Shown: in pieces, positions 9,658 through 17,544 of the stretch
Numbering within the stretch: position 1 is the stretch's first letter
Layout of the letters: every line of letters starts with the position of its first letter
NCBI RefSeq assembly: GCF_038007965.1
Contig: NZ_JBBOYD010000001.1
Coordinates: 2,210,501 to 2,274,500 of the forward strand
Reading direction: 5' to 3'
Source of the DNA: Niallia sp. FSL W8-0635
Lineage (GTDB): Bacteria; Bacillota; Bacilli; Bacillales; Cytobacillaceae
Length of the DNA stretch: 64,000 nt
Translations under genes and position numbers: made by a program
The notes under the pieces: generated by a model
What the model was told of the DNA's origin: nothing
The model's database searches: none
Seen by the model: only the letters and a program-made list of their open reading frames with translations

Positions 9658-9697
9658 TGTAACATTAGTTGACATCTTTTTTCCCCAATCATATAAT
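9658..9697 (+). promoter_or_regulatory. glnRA promoter with overlapping GlnR/TnrA operator
   Basis: TGTAACATTAGTTGACA at 9658-9674 matches the GlnR/TnrA consensus TGTNA-N7-TNACA exactly. Its right end is also the -35 hexamer TTGACA (9669-9674). Seventeen bases later comes a perfect -10, TATAAT (9692-9697). GlnR binding here would block RNA polymerase, so the layout explains autorepression of glnRA when nitrogen is plentiful. Confidence 0.88.
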
Positions 9698-9734
9698 GAA
9701 GGTGGATTAAATCATTTTAAAGGAGCCGAATGCT

Positions 9735-10154
9735 ATGTCTGGTAGTCAAATTCGTCGATCGATGCCTCTTTTTCCAATAAGTATTGTCATGCAATTAACA
9801 GAGCTATCTGCTCGACAAATTCGTTACTATGAAGAACACGAACTAGTGGCTCCAGCAAGATCGGATGGCAATAGAAGACTTTTTTCATTATCGGATATTG
9901 ATAAATTATTGGAGATTAAAGATCTAATTGATCAAGGAGTAAACCTTGCTGGAATTAAACAAATATTCTCTGTTCAAGAAAAACAAGTGCTGACAGATGA
10001 AGTTAAAGAAGAAGCAGAAAAAGCACGCAGAGAATTATCGGATGAGGATTTACGCAAATTATTGCGCAAAGAATTATTAAATGCAGGTCGCTTTAATAAT
10101 ACTCATCGTCCCTCTATGAGACAAGGAGACATGTCTCGTTATTTTCAAAAATAG
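9735..10154 (+). CDS. glnR: MerR-family nitrogen repressor GlnR
   Basis: A 139-residue MerR-type repressor of glutamine synthetase and other nitrogen genes. Feedback-inhibited GlnA stimulates its DNA binding in Bacillus. The N-terminal winged helix carries [19 protein letters not shown] and [17 protein letters not shown]. The C-terminal tail ends [11 protein letters not shown], matching the autoinhibitory tail of known GlnR. The start ATG follows AAAGGAG. It shares an operon with glnA, 33 bases downstream, and a GlnR operator lies in its own promoter. Confidence 0.97.
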   Translation: MSGSQIRRSMPLFPISIVMQLTELSARQIRYYEEHELVAPARSDGNRRLFSLSDIDKLLEIKDLIDQGVNLAGIKQIFSVQEKQVLTDEVKEEAEKARRELSDEDLRKLLRKELLNAGRFNNTHRPSMRQGDMSRYFQK

Positions 10155-10187
10155 ATAAGAAGAAAAGTAGGGAGTGGAGGAATAGTC

Positions 10188-11525
10188 GTGGCTAAAAATT
10201 ACACTAAAGATGACATTAGAAGGTTTGCGAGTGAAAGTAACGTAAAATTTATCCGCTTACAATTCACGGATATCTTAGGAACAATCAAAAACGTGGAAAT
10301 TCCAATCAGTCAGCTAGATAAGGCGTTGGATAACAAAATGATGTTTGATGGTTCCTCTATCGAAGGTTTTGTTCGTATTGAAGAATCAGATATGTATCTA
10401 TATCCTGATCTGAATACTTGGGTTGTATTCCCATGGACTGCAGAAAAAGGAAAAGTTGCACGTTTGATTTGTGATATCTACAATCCAGATGGAACACCAT
10501 TTGAAGGAGATCCTCGTAATAATTTAAGAAGAATATTAAAAGAGATGGAAGACTTAGGATTCACTGATTTTAATCTTGGACCTGAGCCAGAATTTTTCTT
10601 ATTCAAATTAGATGAAAAAGGCGCACCTTCTTTAGAACTTAACGATAATGGTGGTTACTTTGACTTAGCGCCAACAGATTTAGGGGAAAACTGTCGTCGC
10701 GATATCGTATTAGAATTAGAAGAAATGGGCTTTGAAATTGAAGCTTCTCACCATGAAGTAGCACCTGGTCAGCATGAAATTGATTTCAAATATGCAGATG
10801 CGATTACTGCATGTGACCAAATTCAAACATTTAAATTAGTAGTAAAAACAATTGCTCGTAAGCATGGTCTACATGCGACATTTATGCCAAAACCATTATT
10901 TGGCGTGAACGGATCAGGGATGCACTGCAACCTTTCTCTATTCAAAAATGGCGAGAATGCTTTCTACGATCCAAAAGGTGAGTTAGAATTAAGTGAAACT
11001 GCACTTCAATTTATTGCCGGAATCGGTAAGCACGCTACTAGCTTTACAGCTATTACCAATCCGACTGTAAACTCATATAAACGTTTAGTACCTGGCTACG
11101 AGGCACCTTGCTATGTGGCATGGTCTGCTCGAAATCGTTCACCATTAATGCGTATTCCAGCATCACGTGGCCTAAGCACTCGTGTAGAAGTACGTAGCGT
11201 GGATCCAGCAGCAAATCCATACTTAGCAATGGCAGCATTACTTAAAGCAGGTCTTGACGGAATTGCAAACAAATTGACTCCTCCAGCTCCAGTAGATAGA
11301 AATATCTACATCATGAGCAAAGAAGAAAGAATTGCAGAAGGCATTGTTGATTTACCATCAACACTAGCAGATGCACTAGAAGAGTTAAAACAAAACGAAA
11401 CAATGATCGACGCTCTAGGAGAGCATATCATCGTTCACTTTATTGAAGCTAAAGAGATTGAATGGGATATGTTTAGAACGCAAGTCCATCCATGGGAGAG
11501 AGATCAGTACATGGAAATGTATTAA
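10188..11525 (+). CDS. glnA: Glutamine synthetase, type I-alpha
   Basis: Makes glutamine from glutamate, ammonia and ATP as a dodecamer. At 445 residues it is the short GSI-alpha form, lacking the 25-residue insertion and the adenylylation loop of GSI-beta. Conserved elements are [32 protein letters not shown], the [10 protein letters not shown] metal/ATP loop and NRSPLMRIP. The start is GTG at 10188 (preceded by GTGGAGG). It works with GlnR: feedback-inhibited GlnA activates the repressor encoded just upstream. A terminator follows. Confidence 0.98.
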   Translation: MAKNYTKDDIRRFASESNVKFIRLQFTDILGTIKNVEIPISQLDKALDNKMMFDGSSIEGFVRIEESDMYLYPDLNTWVVFPWTAEKGKVARLICDIYNPDGTPFEGDPRNNLRRILKEMEDLGFTDFNLGPEPEFFLFKLDEKGAPSLELNDNGGYFDLAPTDLGENCRRDIVLELEEMGFEIEASHHEVAPGQHEIDFKYADAITACDQIQTFKLVVKTIARKHGLHATFMPKPLFGVNGSGMHCNLSLFKNGENAFYDPKGELELSETALQFIAGIGKHATSFTAITNPTVNSYKRLVPGYEAPCYVAWSARNRSPLMRIPASRGLSTRVEVRSVDPAANPYLAMAALLKAGLDGIANKLTPPAPVDRNIYIMSKEERIAEGIVDLPSTLADALEELKQNETMIDALGEHIIVHFIEAKEIEWDMFRTQVHPWERDQYMEMY

Positions 11526-11530
11526 GAAGT

Positions 11531-11566
11531 AGAAGCCTTGGCGCTATAGGTGCCGGGGCTTTTTTC
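11531..11566 (+). terminator. Terminator after glnA
   Basis: AGCCTTGGCGC and GGTGCCGGGGCT form an imperfect GC-rich stem followed by six T, directly after glnA. Confidence 0.75.
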
Positions 11567-11686
11567 TTTGGGAGGTTTAAGGGGAAACTCATAATTTAAA
11601 AATATAGGCATCCGAGGAATTTCTCGATGTGGGTGTTATCATAATTATATTATGCTGATTAATTAACACTATAAAAAACAGCAGAA

Positions 11687-12277
11687 TCACTCTGCTGCTT
11701 CATCAGGTAATAAATTTAAAAATCTAGCTAATCCAAGAAGTGTATGTTGCCGTCTTTTATACATATCATCAGATAATTTATGATAATTACTAAAGGCAAA
11801 TTCTTCTTTAGCGTTTTTCCGATTCCTATCCAGTTTTTGTAAGGTTTCATAGAGTTTTTCTGCTTCTAATCGGTATGTTTTCTCTTTATCCTCATAATCT
11901 ACTATTTTTGCTTTCATATTCTCTGGAATATAGTTTTCGGGAATTAAAAGGCTAACCCTCGCTTTAATTTTTGTTATATCCATTTGATTAGATAAAAATA
12001 TACGGTGATTTCCATCAGAAGCTACAGTATAATTCCCATCAGGTAGTCGGTATAAATGTAAATCCTCGGGGGAATGATCTTTCCATCCTTCTTGTTTTAT
12101 GGATTGACGAAGCTCTTTTAGTTTTTCTCCATTTCTGATCTTATTTACTGGTAAGGATAGTCCGATTATATCATCCACAGAAACAGGGATAATTCCATAA
12201 TCAACGGTTACAAAAGGTTTATAGGGTTTCACTACTTGATCAAAGAGCATCCATCGTTTCTTAAATAATTTAATCAA
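11687..12277 (-). CDS. ParB/sulfiredoxin-fold domain protein of unknown role
   Basis: A 196-residue protein. The segment around VASDGNHRIFLSNQM resembles the GxHR motif of ParB-like nuclease/sulfiredoxin-fold domains, preceded by a LKELRQSIKQEGW helix typical of ParB N-terminal domains. The C-terminal 80 residues are charged and probably helical. The start is the TTG at 12277, about 8 bases after AGGAGGTG; a GTG at 12286 touches the ribosome site and is unlikely. It stands alone, away from any par or toxin genes. Function unknown. Confidence 0.62.
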   Translation of the reverse strand: MIKLFKKRWMLFDQVVKPYKPFVTVDYGIIPVSVDDIIGLSLPVNKIRNGEKLKELRQSIKQEGWKDHSPEDLHLYRLPDGNYTVASDGNHRIFLSNQMDITKIKARVSLLIPENYIPENMKAKIVDYEDKEKTYRLEAEKLYETLQKLDRNRKNAKEEFAFSNYHKLSDDMYKRRQHTLLGLARFLNLLPDEAAE

Positions 12278-12542
12278 TGGAAACACCTCCTAATTAAAGG
12301 TATTAAAGTAAAGGTAGTCTAATTACAATAAATTTATTCGACTATTAACTTATATAGATGTGGCATAAAAATTTTTGATTGGAAAGATAATTTTTGCAAA
12401 GCAATATTTTCTGATTTATTTCTAGAACAGATATATTTGCACAGTCAAATTATATCTATTCACATACATTATAGTGAAGGACAAGCAATCAAAATACATG
12501 ATTTGCTTGTTTGAAATATTATTAATAAAGAGGTGAACATTT

Positions 12543-12665
12543 ATGTTTCCACTTACAATTTTAGGATTTGATGTAACACTTACCATTTTAAACATTCCTT
12601 TTAGTGCAGATTTTAATATCACTGTTGGAGAAGATGATACTTCCACTGCACCTGTAGAATCTTAA
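12543..12665 (+). CDS. Short 40-residue peptide
   Basis: An ATG at 12543 preceded by AAAGAGGTG opens a 40-codon frame. It starts MFPLTILGFDVTLTIL, is hydrophobic through the middle and ends acidic (GEDDTSTAPVES). A terminator follows 25 bases after the stop, so it looks like a complete small transcription unit. The family is not recognised. Confidence 0.45.
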   Translation: MFPLTILGFDVTLTILNIPFSADFNITVGEDDTSTAPVES

Positions 12666-12689
12666 TACTTGATATTAAAAGGAAAACTA

Positions 12690-12734
12690 AGGCTGTAGAT
12701 AAATGCGTTTGGTATTTATTTACAGTCTTTTTGT
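12690..12734 (+). terminator. Terminator after the 40-residue peptide gene
   Basis: GGCTGTAGATAAAT pairs with ATTTATTTACAGTC with few mismatches and is followed by TTTTT. Confidence 0.65.
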
Positions 12735-12788
12735 ATTGCAATAAAATAAAGGTATGATATTCCGTTAGTTTTAGAAAGGTGGGAAAAA

Positions 12789-12890
12789 ATGAATAAGAAA
12801 AAAAGGATACTGCAATCTAATAAAAAGGCTCTGTTAAAACGAGTGTTGATTTTACTGGGTTTGAAAATTAAGCGGTATCATTCCGTTTAA
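12789..12890 (+). CDS. Short basic 33-residue peptide
   Basis: An ATG at 12789, 6 bases after GAAAGGTGGG, opens 33 codons (MNKKKRILQSNKKALLKRVL...). The peptide is strongly basic with a hydrophobic LILLG patch. Its last codons (CATTCCGTTTAA) overlap the first copy of the local CGG/TCCG repeat, so the C-terminus may be repeat-derived. Not recognised; may not be expressed. Confidence 0.35.
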   Translation: MNKKKRILQSNKKALLKRVLILLGLKIKRYHSV

Positions 12891-13055
12891 ATTGGGAAAT
12901 ATCCATATTTCCTTAAAAATAAAGGAAATGTTTCCGTTTATAGTATCTAAATCTTTGGAATTTGTCTTATTTAGAATCGTTATTCGGAATATCTCCGCCT
13001 ATATCTGCAACTTAAGCTCCTTCTATATACATTAGTCGGAAATTCTCCGCCTACG
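12873..13055. repeat. Array of degenerate CGGA-n-TCCGC(C/T)TAT repeats, locus 1
   Basis: About four copies of a roughly 20-base partly palindromic unit lie at 12873-12890, 12922-12942, 12983-13003 and 13034-13055. The clearest are TCGGAATATCTCCGCCTAT and TCGGAAATTCTCCGCCTAC. Centres are about 50-60 bases apart. The same unit recurs at 32640-32826. Confidence 0.6.
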
Positions 13056-13110
13056 ACTCCTTATATCTATAAGAAAATCAACAATAAATAATAAAGCAGC
13101 CAATATAAAA

Positions 13111-13160
13111 GAACATTCGTTCGATAAAAACTTGATATCGAACGAATGTTCTAATATAAT
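13111..13160 (+). promoter_or_regulatory. SOS-type promoter with two LexA boxes
   Basis: GAACATTCGTTCG (13111-13123) and CGAACGAATGTTC (13139-13151) both fit the Bacillus LexA box CGAAC-N4-GTTCG and are mirror copies of each other. The second lies between a -35 TTGATA (13132-13137) and a perfect -10 TATAAT (13155-13160), spaced 17. LexA would directly block this promoter, which serves the gene at 13185. Confidence 0.82.
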
Positions 13161-13184
13161 GTAGATAAAAGGAGGGAGCTAAGG

Positions 13185-13406
13185 ATGATAAAACAATTAG
13201 AGAAGGCGTGGAATGAAAAAAGACCGATAGAGATTATTTATGTGAAAAAAGATGGCTCTATATCCCAGCGGACGGTTCTTGTGTATGGAGTAACACCCAC
13301 ATACATTAGGGCGTATTGTTTAAGAAAGAAGCAGCCGCGCATTTTTAAAGTGGATTCTATCCTAGCTGCCTCCTTTGAGTTGAAAACAGCAAAATTATAT
13401 GCGTAA
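13185..13406 (+). CDS. Small WYL-like protein under SOS control
   Basis: A 73-residue protein with a WYL-domain-like pattern: IEIIYVKKDGSISQRTV, a central turn, then RAYCLRKKQPRIFKVDSI, matching the usual R.F.LD.I ending of WYL domains. WYL domains often bind ligands or single-stranded DNA in regulators; here the domain stands alone. The start ATG follows GGAGGGAGC. The promoter carries two LexA boxes, so the protein is probably induced by DNA damage. YolD-type small SOS proteins are possible relatives, but the usual YolD N-terminus is absent. Exact role unknown. Confidence 0.68.
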   Translation: MIKQLEKAWNEKRPIEIIYVKKDGSISQRTVLVYGVTPTYIRAYCLRKKQPRIFKVDSILAASFELKTAKLYA

Positions 13407-13548
13407 AAGCTTTTCTCTTTGGAGAAGAGTTTTTTTATATGGACGAAATTAGTCATTATTCCTTTTAAAACATATAGACATAAAGAGAGAGAAAGTGTTG
13501 GATTGAATAAAAATATAAGCGTTTTATAATGGGGAAGGGGGAGAAACA

Positions 13549-14082
13549 ATGGACCGATTTGCGTTTAATGAATTTGCGAAAGAGAGGATTATCCAAAGTG
13601 TAATTACGATAAGGGGGAATAGATATCCATCCTTTTCATTGAAGTATCCAGCGTTTTATTATTTTTATTTTGATGATCTATCGATAAAAATCAAGCGAAA
13701 TACTGCTTTTTTGTTTATACAAAAGAAAAAATTTATCAGTGAAATAAATTACAAGGAAATCAGCAGAGTGAAAATCAGTATTATACAGAAATTAACCAAT
13801 GTTATGCATGTTCCGACAAAAGTACTTCAAGCAGAAATAATTCTTTTCCTAAAATATGGAGAAATTTATCATCTCGATTGTGAAAGTATCGGTGTCTTTC
13901 CAGCGTTAATTAATCAGCTTCAAAAGAAAAAGATAAAAATCGATGATCCTCTTGACATAATAGAATTACTTAGTAAAAAAGAGACAGAAGAAGAGGCTAT
14001 TGATTATGTCCGAGAAACTATCGAAGAGGTAGCAGGTAAGAAGGGTATAGAGCTCTTACGTGTAACTATTCATCCTTCATAG
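13549..14082 (+). CDS. Hypothetical cytoplasmic protein, 177 residues
   Basis: The start ATG follows GGGGAAGGGGG. The protein is beta-strand-rich and basic in its first half (FYYFYFDDLSIKIKR, ISEINYKEISRVKIS), reminiscent of small PH-like folds. It becomes helical and acidic at the end (KKETEEEAIDYVRETIEEV). No signal peptide or membrane helix. A hairpin lies 30 bases after the stop. I do not recognise the family. It follows the SOS-controlled gene by 142 bases with no clear terminator between, so read-through from that promoter is possible. Confidence 0.6.
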   Translation: MDRFAFNEFAKERIIQSVITIRGNRYPSFSLKYPAFYYFYFDDLSIKIKRNTAFLFIQKKKFISEINYKEISRVKISIIQKLTNVMHVPTKVLQAEIILFLKYGEIYHLDCESIGVFPALINQLQKKKIKIDDPLDIIELLSKKETEEEAIDYVRETIEEVAGKKGIELLRVTIHPS

Positions 14083-14112
14083 AAATTAGTCATATAGCTA
14101 CATGTAAGCAAG

Positions 14113-14152
14113 AACAGGGAATCAACCATTAATCCATTTTTTGATTCCCGTT
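14113..14152 (+). terminator. Hairpin after the 177-residue gene
   Basis: GGGAATCAA (14117-14125) pairs with TTGATTCCC (14141-14149). The T tract is weak, so termination efficiency is uncertain. Confidence 0.45.
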
Positions 14153-14312
14153 CCCTTTCAGAAAAACAATGGGAATACGTAATCAAACACTGTAAAAGCG
14201 TTCATTCTTTCTAGTAGATTTCTCTCTCATTCATAGTCCTTTAAACCTTCCTGAATAGACATTTCTCTTAGTATTTCAGCATATTTTGCTAAAGAATAGT
14301 ATAATAGCTCGG

Positions 14313-14339
14313 ACAAGCTCTTTTTCCTTTCATACTATA
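14313..14339 (+). promoter_or_regulatory. Sigma-K-like promoter of the CotD-type gene
   Basis: AC at 14313, a 16-base spacer and CATACTATA at 14331-14339 match the sigma-K pattern AC-N16/17-CATANNNTA. It lies 40 bases before the coat gene start, consistent with late mother-cell expression. Confidence 0.6.
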
Positions 14340-14378
14340 TATCGTAAGTGAAATTCATAAAGGAAAGGAGCGAAAGAA

Positions 14379-14693
14379 ATGGATCGTCATAATAATGATA
14401 ATGTGTTAGGTGCTGGTAATAATAATCATGGGAAAAAATGTCGAAATTGCGTTTCCCCAGTAAGAGATATCGTTCATCCTACTCGAACAGTTGTTAGAAC
14501 AACAACGAACGAAAAAAGAATTCGTAATATTCATCCTACAGAAATAATCAATGTAAACAGAACGGTTGTCCGTAATGAGAATTATTTTCCTGTAACAGAA
14601 AGACAAGTGAATGAAACAGTAGTGGAAGATTTTGATTGTGGTTCTGATGTAAACAATGCTAATAATTGCAGACCAAGAAGAAGATTCTTCTAA
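14379..14693 (+). CDS. cotD: CotD-family spore coat protein
   Basis: A 104-residue Asn/Arg/Val-rich protein with the CotD-family pattern of HPT repeats: DIVHPTRTVVR, NIHPTEIINVNRTVVRN, then NYFPVTERQVNET. CotD proteins are assembled into the inner coat in the mother cell. Fewer His and Cys residues remain than in B. subtilis CotD. The start ATG follows AAAGGAG, a sigma-K-like promoter lies upstream, and a 13-bp palindromic hairpin closes the unit. Two spore-type YjcZ peptides lie just beyond on the other strand. Confidence 0.8.
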   Translation: MDRHNNDNVLGAGNNNHGKKCRNCVSPVRDIVHPTRTVVRTTTNEKRIRNIHPTEIINVNRTVVRNENYFPVTERQVNETVVEDFDCGSDVNNANNCRPRRRFF

Positions 14694-14703
14694 TAGAATG
14701 AAA

Positions 14704-14741
14704 GAAATGGTACCCCCGATAAAAAGGGGTACCATTTCTGT
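14704..14741 (+). terminator. Palindromic terminator after cotD
   Basis: GAAATGGTACCCC and GGGGTACCATTTC form a perfect 13-bp stem around CGATAAAAA. Only TGTTT follows, so the T tract is short. Confidence 0.7.
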
Positions 14742-14778
14742 TTGAAAAAGGATGAACAGTGTTTGGATAAAAAACATA

Positions 14779-14811
14779 AAAAAAGAAAGCACAAAAGTGC
14801 CTTCTTTTTTC
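14779..14811 (-). terminator. Terminator of the first yjcZ gene
   Basis: On the minus strand AGAAGGCAC-TTTT-GTGCTTTCT is followed by a long T run, immediately after the yjcZ stop at 14815. Confidence 0.75.
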
Positions 14812-14814
14812 GAA

Positions 14815-14922
14815 TTAATAACCTCCCCAATAGGAAGCTCCGATGATAATTAACAAGATGAATAACACAACTAATAAAGCGAAGTTATTGTTGTAACCTC
14901 CACCGCTATAACATTCTGACAT
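14815..14922 (-). CDS. YjcZ family sporulation peptide (first copy)
   Basis: A 35-residue peptide. A polar head [13 protein letters not shown] precedes one hydrophobic helix ([19 protein letters not shown]) and a GGY end. This is the pattern of the YjcZ/YczO family of very short sporulation-associated membrane peptides. AGGAGGTG precedes the ATG at a good distance. Upstream on the minus strand CATAAGATA fits a sigma-K -10, but no matching -35 was found. A near-identical paralogue lies 270 bases away. Function within the spore is unknown. Confidence 0.85.
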   Translation of the reverse strand: MSECYSGGGYNNNFALLVVLFILLIIIGASYWGGY

Positions 14923-15068
14923 ATATGCCACCTCCTTCTATAAGTTACAACATATCTTATGTATGAACGATTTAAAGGGAATGGACAAGTAACTAGTGAG
15001 GGGAATAAAAGGCTTTTTGATTAGAGGACATTTGATTAATCTTTGTAATGTTTCAGAGGAGAATTTTT

Positions 15069-15230
15069 TTGAAAATGAAAAAAATGCCTCAAAAAGAGGA
15101 TTTCATTGGCGTATCCATTAAAAATACATTAATAGATAAAGCAAGCCTGAATCCAAATTTTGAGACACTTTCAATCCAAACATCAGTAGTATTAATATCC
15201 GCCTACATAAGATGCACCGATAATAACTAA
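15069..15230 (+). CDS. Doubtful 53-residue peptide
   Basis: A TTG at 15069, 7 bases after AGAGGAG, opens 53 codons ([16 protein letters not shown]...). The ribosome site is respectable. The end of the frame runs antisense through the 3' end of the second yjcZ gene, and no family is recognisable. It may be a real small gene or chance. Confidence 0.25.
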   Translation: MKMKKMPQKEDFIGVSIKNTLIDKASLNPNFETLSIQTSVVLISAYIRCTDNN

Positions 15231-15293
15231 TAAAATAAATAATACTACGATTAATGCAAAGTTACTTCCAAATCCGCCTCCATATTCAGACAT
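15192..15293 (-). CDS. YjcZ family sporulation peptide (second copy)
   Basis: A 33-residue peptide: [11 protein letters not shown], then the hydrophobic helix [19 protein letters not shown] and GGY. It is a close paralogue of the peptide encoded at 14815-14922, sharing most of the helix. GGAGGTG precedes the ATG. A sigma-K-like promoter (AC-N16-CATATTCTA) lies 30 bases upstream, so late mother-cell expression is likely. Such peptides are usually missed by gene callers. Confidence 0.85.
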   Translation of the reverse strand: MSEYGGGFGSNFALIVVLFILLVIIGASYVGGY

Positions 15294-15322
15294 ACTAGTC
15301 ACCTCCATCTATAGATTTACTA

Positions 15323-15349
15323 TAGAATATGATAGTAGTTGGATATGGT
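15323..15349 (-). promoter_or_regulatory. Sigma-K-like promoter of the second yjcZ gene
   Basis: On the minus strand AC (15349-15348), a 16-base spacer and CATATTCTA (15331-15323) match AC-N16-CATANNNTA exactly, 30 bases before the yjcZ start codon. Confidence 0.6.
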
Positions 15350-15523
15350 TTGGACAAGTTCATTAGATTTATGTAGAAAAAAGGTCTAAATTAAGAAAGA
15401 AATAAATAAAATAGTGCAATCATCTTGTTAAAGTTTGTTGATAAGGATAATTAAAAATAGCGCTTACATCTATTTGGGAAAATAAAATGTCATTTTCATG
15501 ACAAAAAAAGAAAAACAATATGT

Positions 15524-15679
15524 TTAATTAGTACAGACATCTTCTAATATGGTAAATTGAGAATTATGGACAAGTTCCACCTTAAACACATTATAAATAT
15601 CCCTAATTTCACAATAACCTGTATCATAGCAAAATAAAATTTTAAACACTCTGCCTTTATACAATACATTTCCCGTCAT
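15524..15679 (-). CDS. Small 51-residue protein of unknown function
   Basis: A 51-codon frame whose ATG at 15679 follows TAGGAGGAT, an excellent ribosome site. The sequence (MTGNVLYKGRVFKILFCYDT...) is alternating and strand-like, with three cysteines, and resembles a compact beta protein. It has no signal or membrane segment. It lies upstream of the yjcZ pair on the same strand, so it may belong to the spore cluster. Family not recognised. Confidence 0.5.
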   Translation of the reverse strand: MTGNVLYKGRVFKILFCYDTGYCEIRDIYNVFKVELVHNSQFTILEDVCTN

Positions 15680-16019
15680 TTTAATCCTCCTAGATATTAG
15701 GTGTACTTATATGGTTAACTATCAATTACCCAGTTTATAAATCTCTTAAACATATTTTTTATATTTTTTTAAAAATATTTTTTTTTGGACGATTAAAAAA
15801 GCGGAATCCATAAAAAATTCATAAATGGCATTACGAAATAAGGAAAACACCACTTCTTTTCGCCTTCGATACGAGTTAAAATAGAAGGAAGGAGAAAAAT
15901 TTTCCATAAATCTTGATTTCTCTTGCTAAATTAATGGTATTCCGTGCAAATTTGCACAACTTATAGGAAAAAAGTAATGAAAATATTCTCTGAATTTTGT
16001 AAAATGGAGGAATATCAAG
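15680..16019. other. Gene-free AT-rich stretch before yvdD
   Basis: Holds long A and T runs around 15755-15790 and the leaders of the divergent 51-residue gene and yvdD. No further gene, hairpin or promoter could be supported. Confidence 0.5.
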
Positions 16020-16601
16020 ATGAAAAGAATTGCTGTGTTCTGTGGTTCGAGTACCGGAGCTTCAAAAATTTATCTCGAAGAAGCAATTGCATTAGGAAAA
16101 GAGTTAGCAAGACGAGAGTTAGAGCTTGTATATGGTGGTTCTTGTATTGGTTTAATGGGTGCAATAGCTGATAGTATGGTAGAAGAGGGTGGTAAGGTAA
16201 TTGGTGTACTGCCTGACTTTCTTCAAGAAAAAGAAATAGCTCATCCCGCTTTAAGTGAATTAATTGTCGTAAAGTCCATGCATGAGCGAAAGGCGAAAAT
16301 GACAGAGCTAGCTGATGGGTTTATTACATTGCCAGGTGGCGCGGGGACGATGGAAGAGTTTTTTGAAATCTTTACTTGGGCACAACTGGGGTTACATAGG
16401 AAACCTTTAGGCATTCTTAACATTAACCATTATTACGATCCCCTTGTAGGATTGATTAATCATATGGCTGATGCAGAATTTTTACAAGAACAATATCGGA
16501 CGATTACGATTGTCGATTCAGATCCAAAGCAATTGCTTGATAGATTTTCGACCTATACTCCTCCTGGAATAAAGTCATTTATTCAAGTGAGTCAGTCTTA
16601 A
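16020..16601 (+). CDS. yvdD: LOG-family nucleoside 5'-monophosphate phosphoribohydrolase
   Basis: A 193-residue LOG (lonely guy) family protein with a Rossmann-like fold. The nucleotide motif GGSCIGLMG, the signature PGGAGTMEEFFE and the preceding MHERKAKM are all present. Plant homologues release cytokinin bases from the riboside monophosphates; bacterial ones hydrolyse AMP and related nucleotides in vitro. The start ATG follows ATGGAGG. It is probably cotranscribed with the acetyltransferase 45 bases downstream, although no functional link is evident. The family is older annotated as lysine decarboxylase, which is wrong. Confidence 0.9.
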   Translation: MKRIAVFCGSSTGASKIYLEEAIALGKELARRELELVYGGSCIGLMGAIADSMVEEGGKVIGVLPDFLQEKEIAHPALSELIVVKSMHERKAKMTELADGFITLPGGAGTMEEFFEIFTWAQLGLHRKPLGILNINHYYDPLVGLINHMADAEFLQEQYRTITIVDSDPKQLLDRFSTYTPPGIKSFIQVSQS

Positions 16602-16646
16602 GTTTTTTTCAATGCATATCAATACTTGGTGTTTGGGGGGACTGTG

Positions 16647-17489
16647 GTGTTACTTGTTCAAAAATTTTATGATGTAGATGATTTCAAGCGGGTGATGATT
16701 CCATATTTAGAAAAGGAAGAAGCGGTTAATGGCTTGCCTCTAGGAATCTTAATGAATAGTAATGAGATGATTAAGCCAACTGTTATGGCTGGAGTTTATA
16801 AAAATGAACAACCAATCCTTATGTTATTACAGACTCATCCAAAACAAATAATCGTTTCTGTTTTTAATGGGATGACTCCATTGGAATTACCGTTAGTAAG
16901 TAAATTGATTCATGAAAGCATCGAAGAAATACCAGGTTTTATCGGAGAAAAAGAAACGGTACTAGAAATGGCTCAACACATTGCAACATTACGTCAATTA
17001 AAAGTTGTACTTGGGATGGACCAACGAATCTATCAATTAAAAGAAGTGAAAAAGAAACCATCTCAAGTTGGTAAGTTCAGATGGATAACAAGTAGTGATC
17101 AGCCGCTTATTCAACAATGGGTTTATGATTTCGCTGCTTCCGTCAATCAGCCATTAGAAATGGAACAGGCATCTAAACGTGCGGAAGAACTTATTCAAAA
17201 TCGCAAACTAGCCGGTTGGGAAGTAGATAATCAGCTAGTTAGTATGGCTAATGCAAGCAGACCAACGAAGAATAATATCACCATTAATTTTGTGTATACG
17301 CCAGTCAAGTTCAGGAAAAAAGGGTATGCATCTAATTGTGTCGCAGCACTATCTCAAAGCTTATTGGATAACGGTTTTTCTTCTACCAGTCTCTATACAG
17401 ATATTACAAACCCTACGTCCAACAAAATATATATGGAAATTGGCTATGAACCAATGAAAGAATCTATTTTGTTATTTTTGGAGAATTAA
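16647..17489 (+). CDS. GNAT family N-acetyltransferase
   Basis: About 280 residues. The C-terminal 120 form a GNAT domain: the acetyl-CoA loop appears as VKFRKKGYASNCV, followed by DITNPTSNKIYMEIGYEPM. The first 150 residues are a less conserved domain found in two-domain GNAT proteins and may bind the substrate. The start is placed at the GTG at 16647, 6 bases after GGGGGG; GTG at 16644 or TTG at 16626 are possible but sit on or before the ribosome site. Substrate unknown. Confidence 0.82.
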   Translation: MLLVQKFYDVDDFKRVMIPYLEKEEAVNGLPLGILMNSNEMIKPTVMAGVYKNEQPILMLLQTHPKQIIVSVFNGMTPLELPLVSKLIHESIEEIPGFIGEKETVLEMAQHIATLRQLKVVLGMDQRIYQLKEVKKKPSQVGKFRWITSSDQPLIQQWVYDFAASVNQPLEMEQASKRAEELIQNRKLAGWEVDNQLVSMANASRPTKNNITINFVYTPVKFRKKGYASNCVAALSQSLLDNGFSSTSLYTDITNPTSNKIYMEIGYEPMKESILLFLEN

Positions 17490-17544
17490 CTGCTATTTTA
17501 CGAATGTAGTAATGGTTTCATATTAATGGACGGGGGAATGGGAA

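Noticed and set aside
15944..16171. 75-codon frame overlapping the start of yvdD
   Set aside because: It reads yvdD in another frame; yvdD has clear family motifs.
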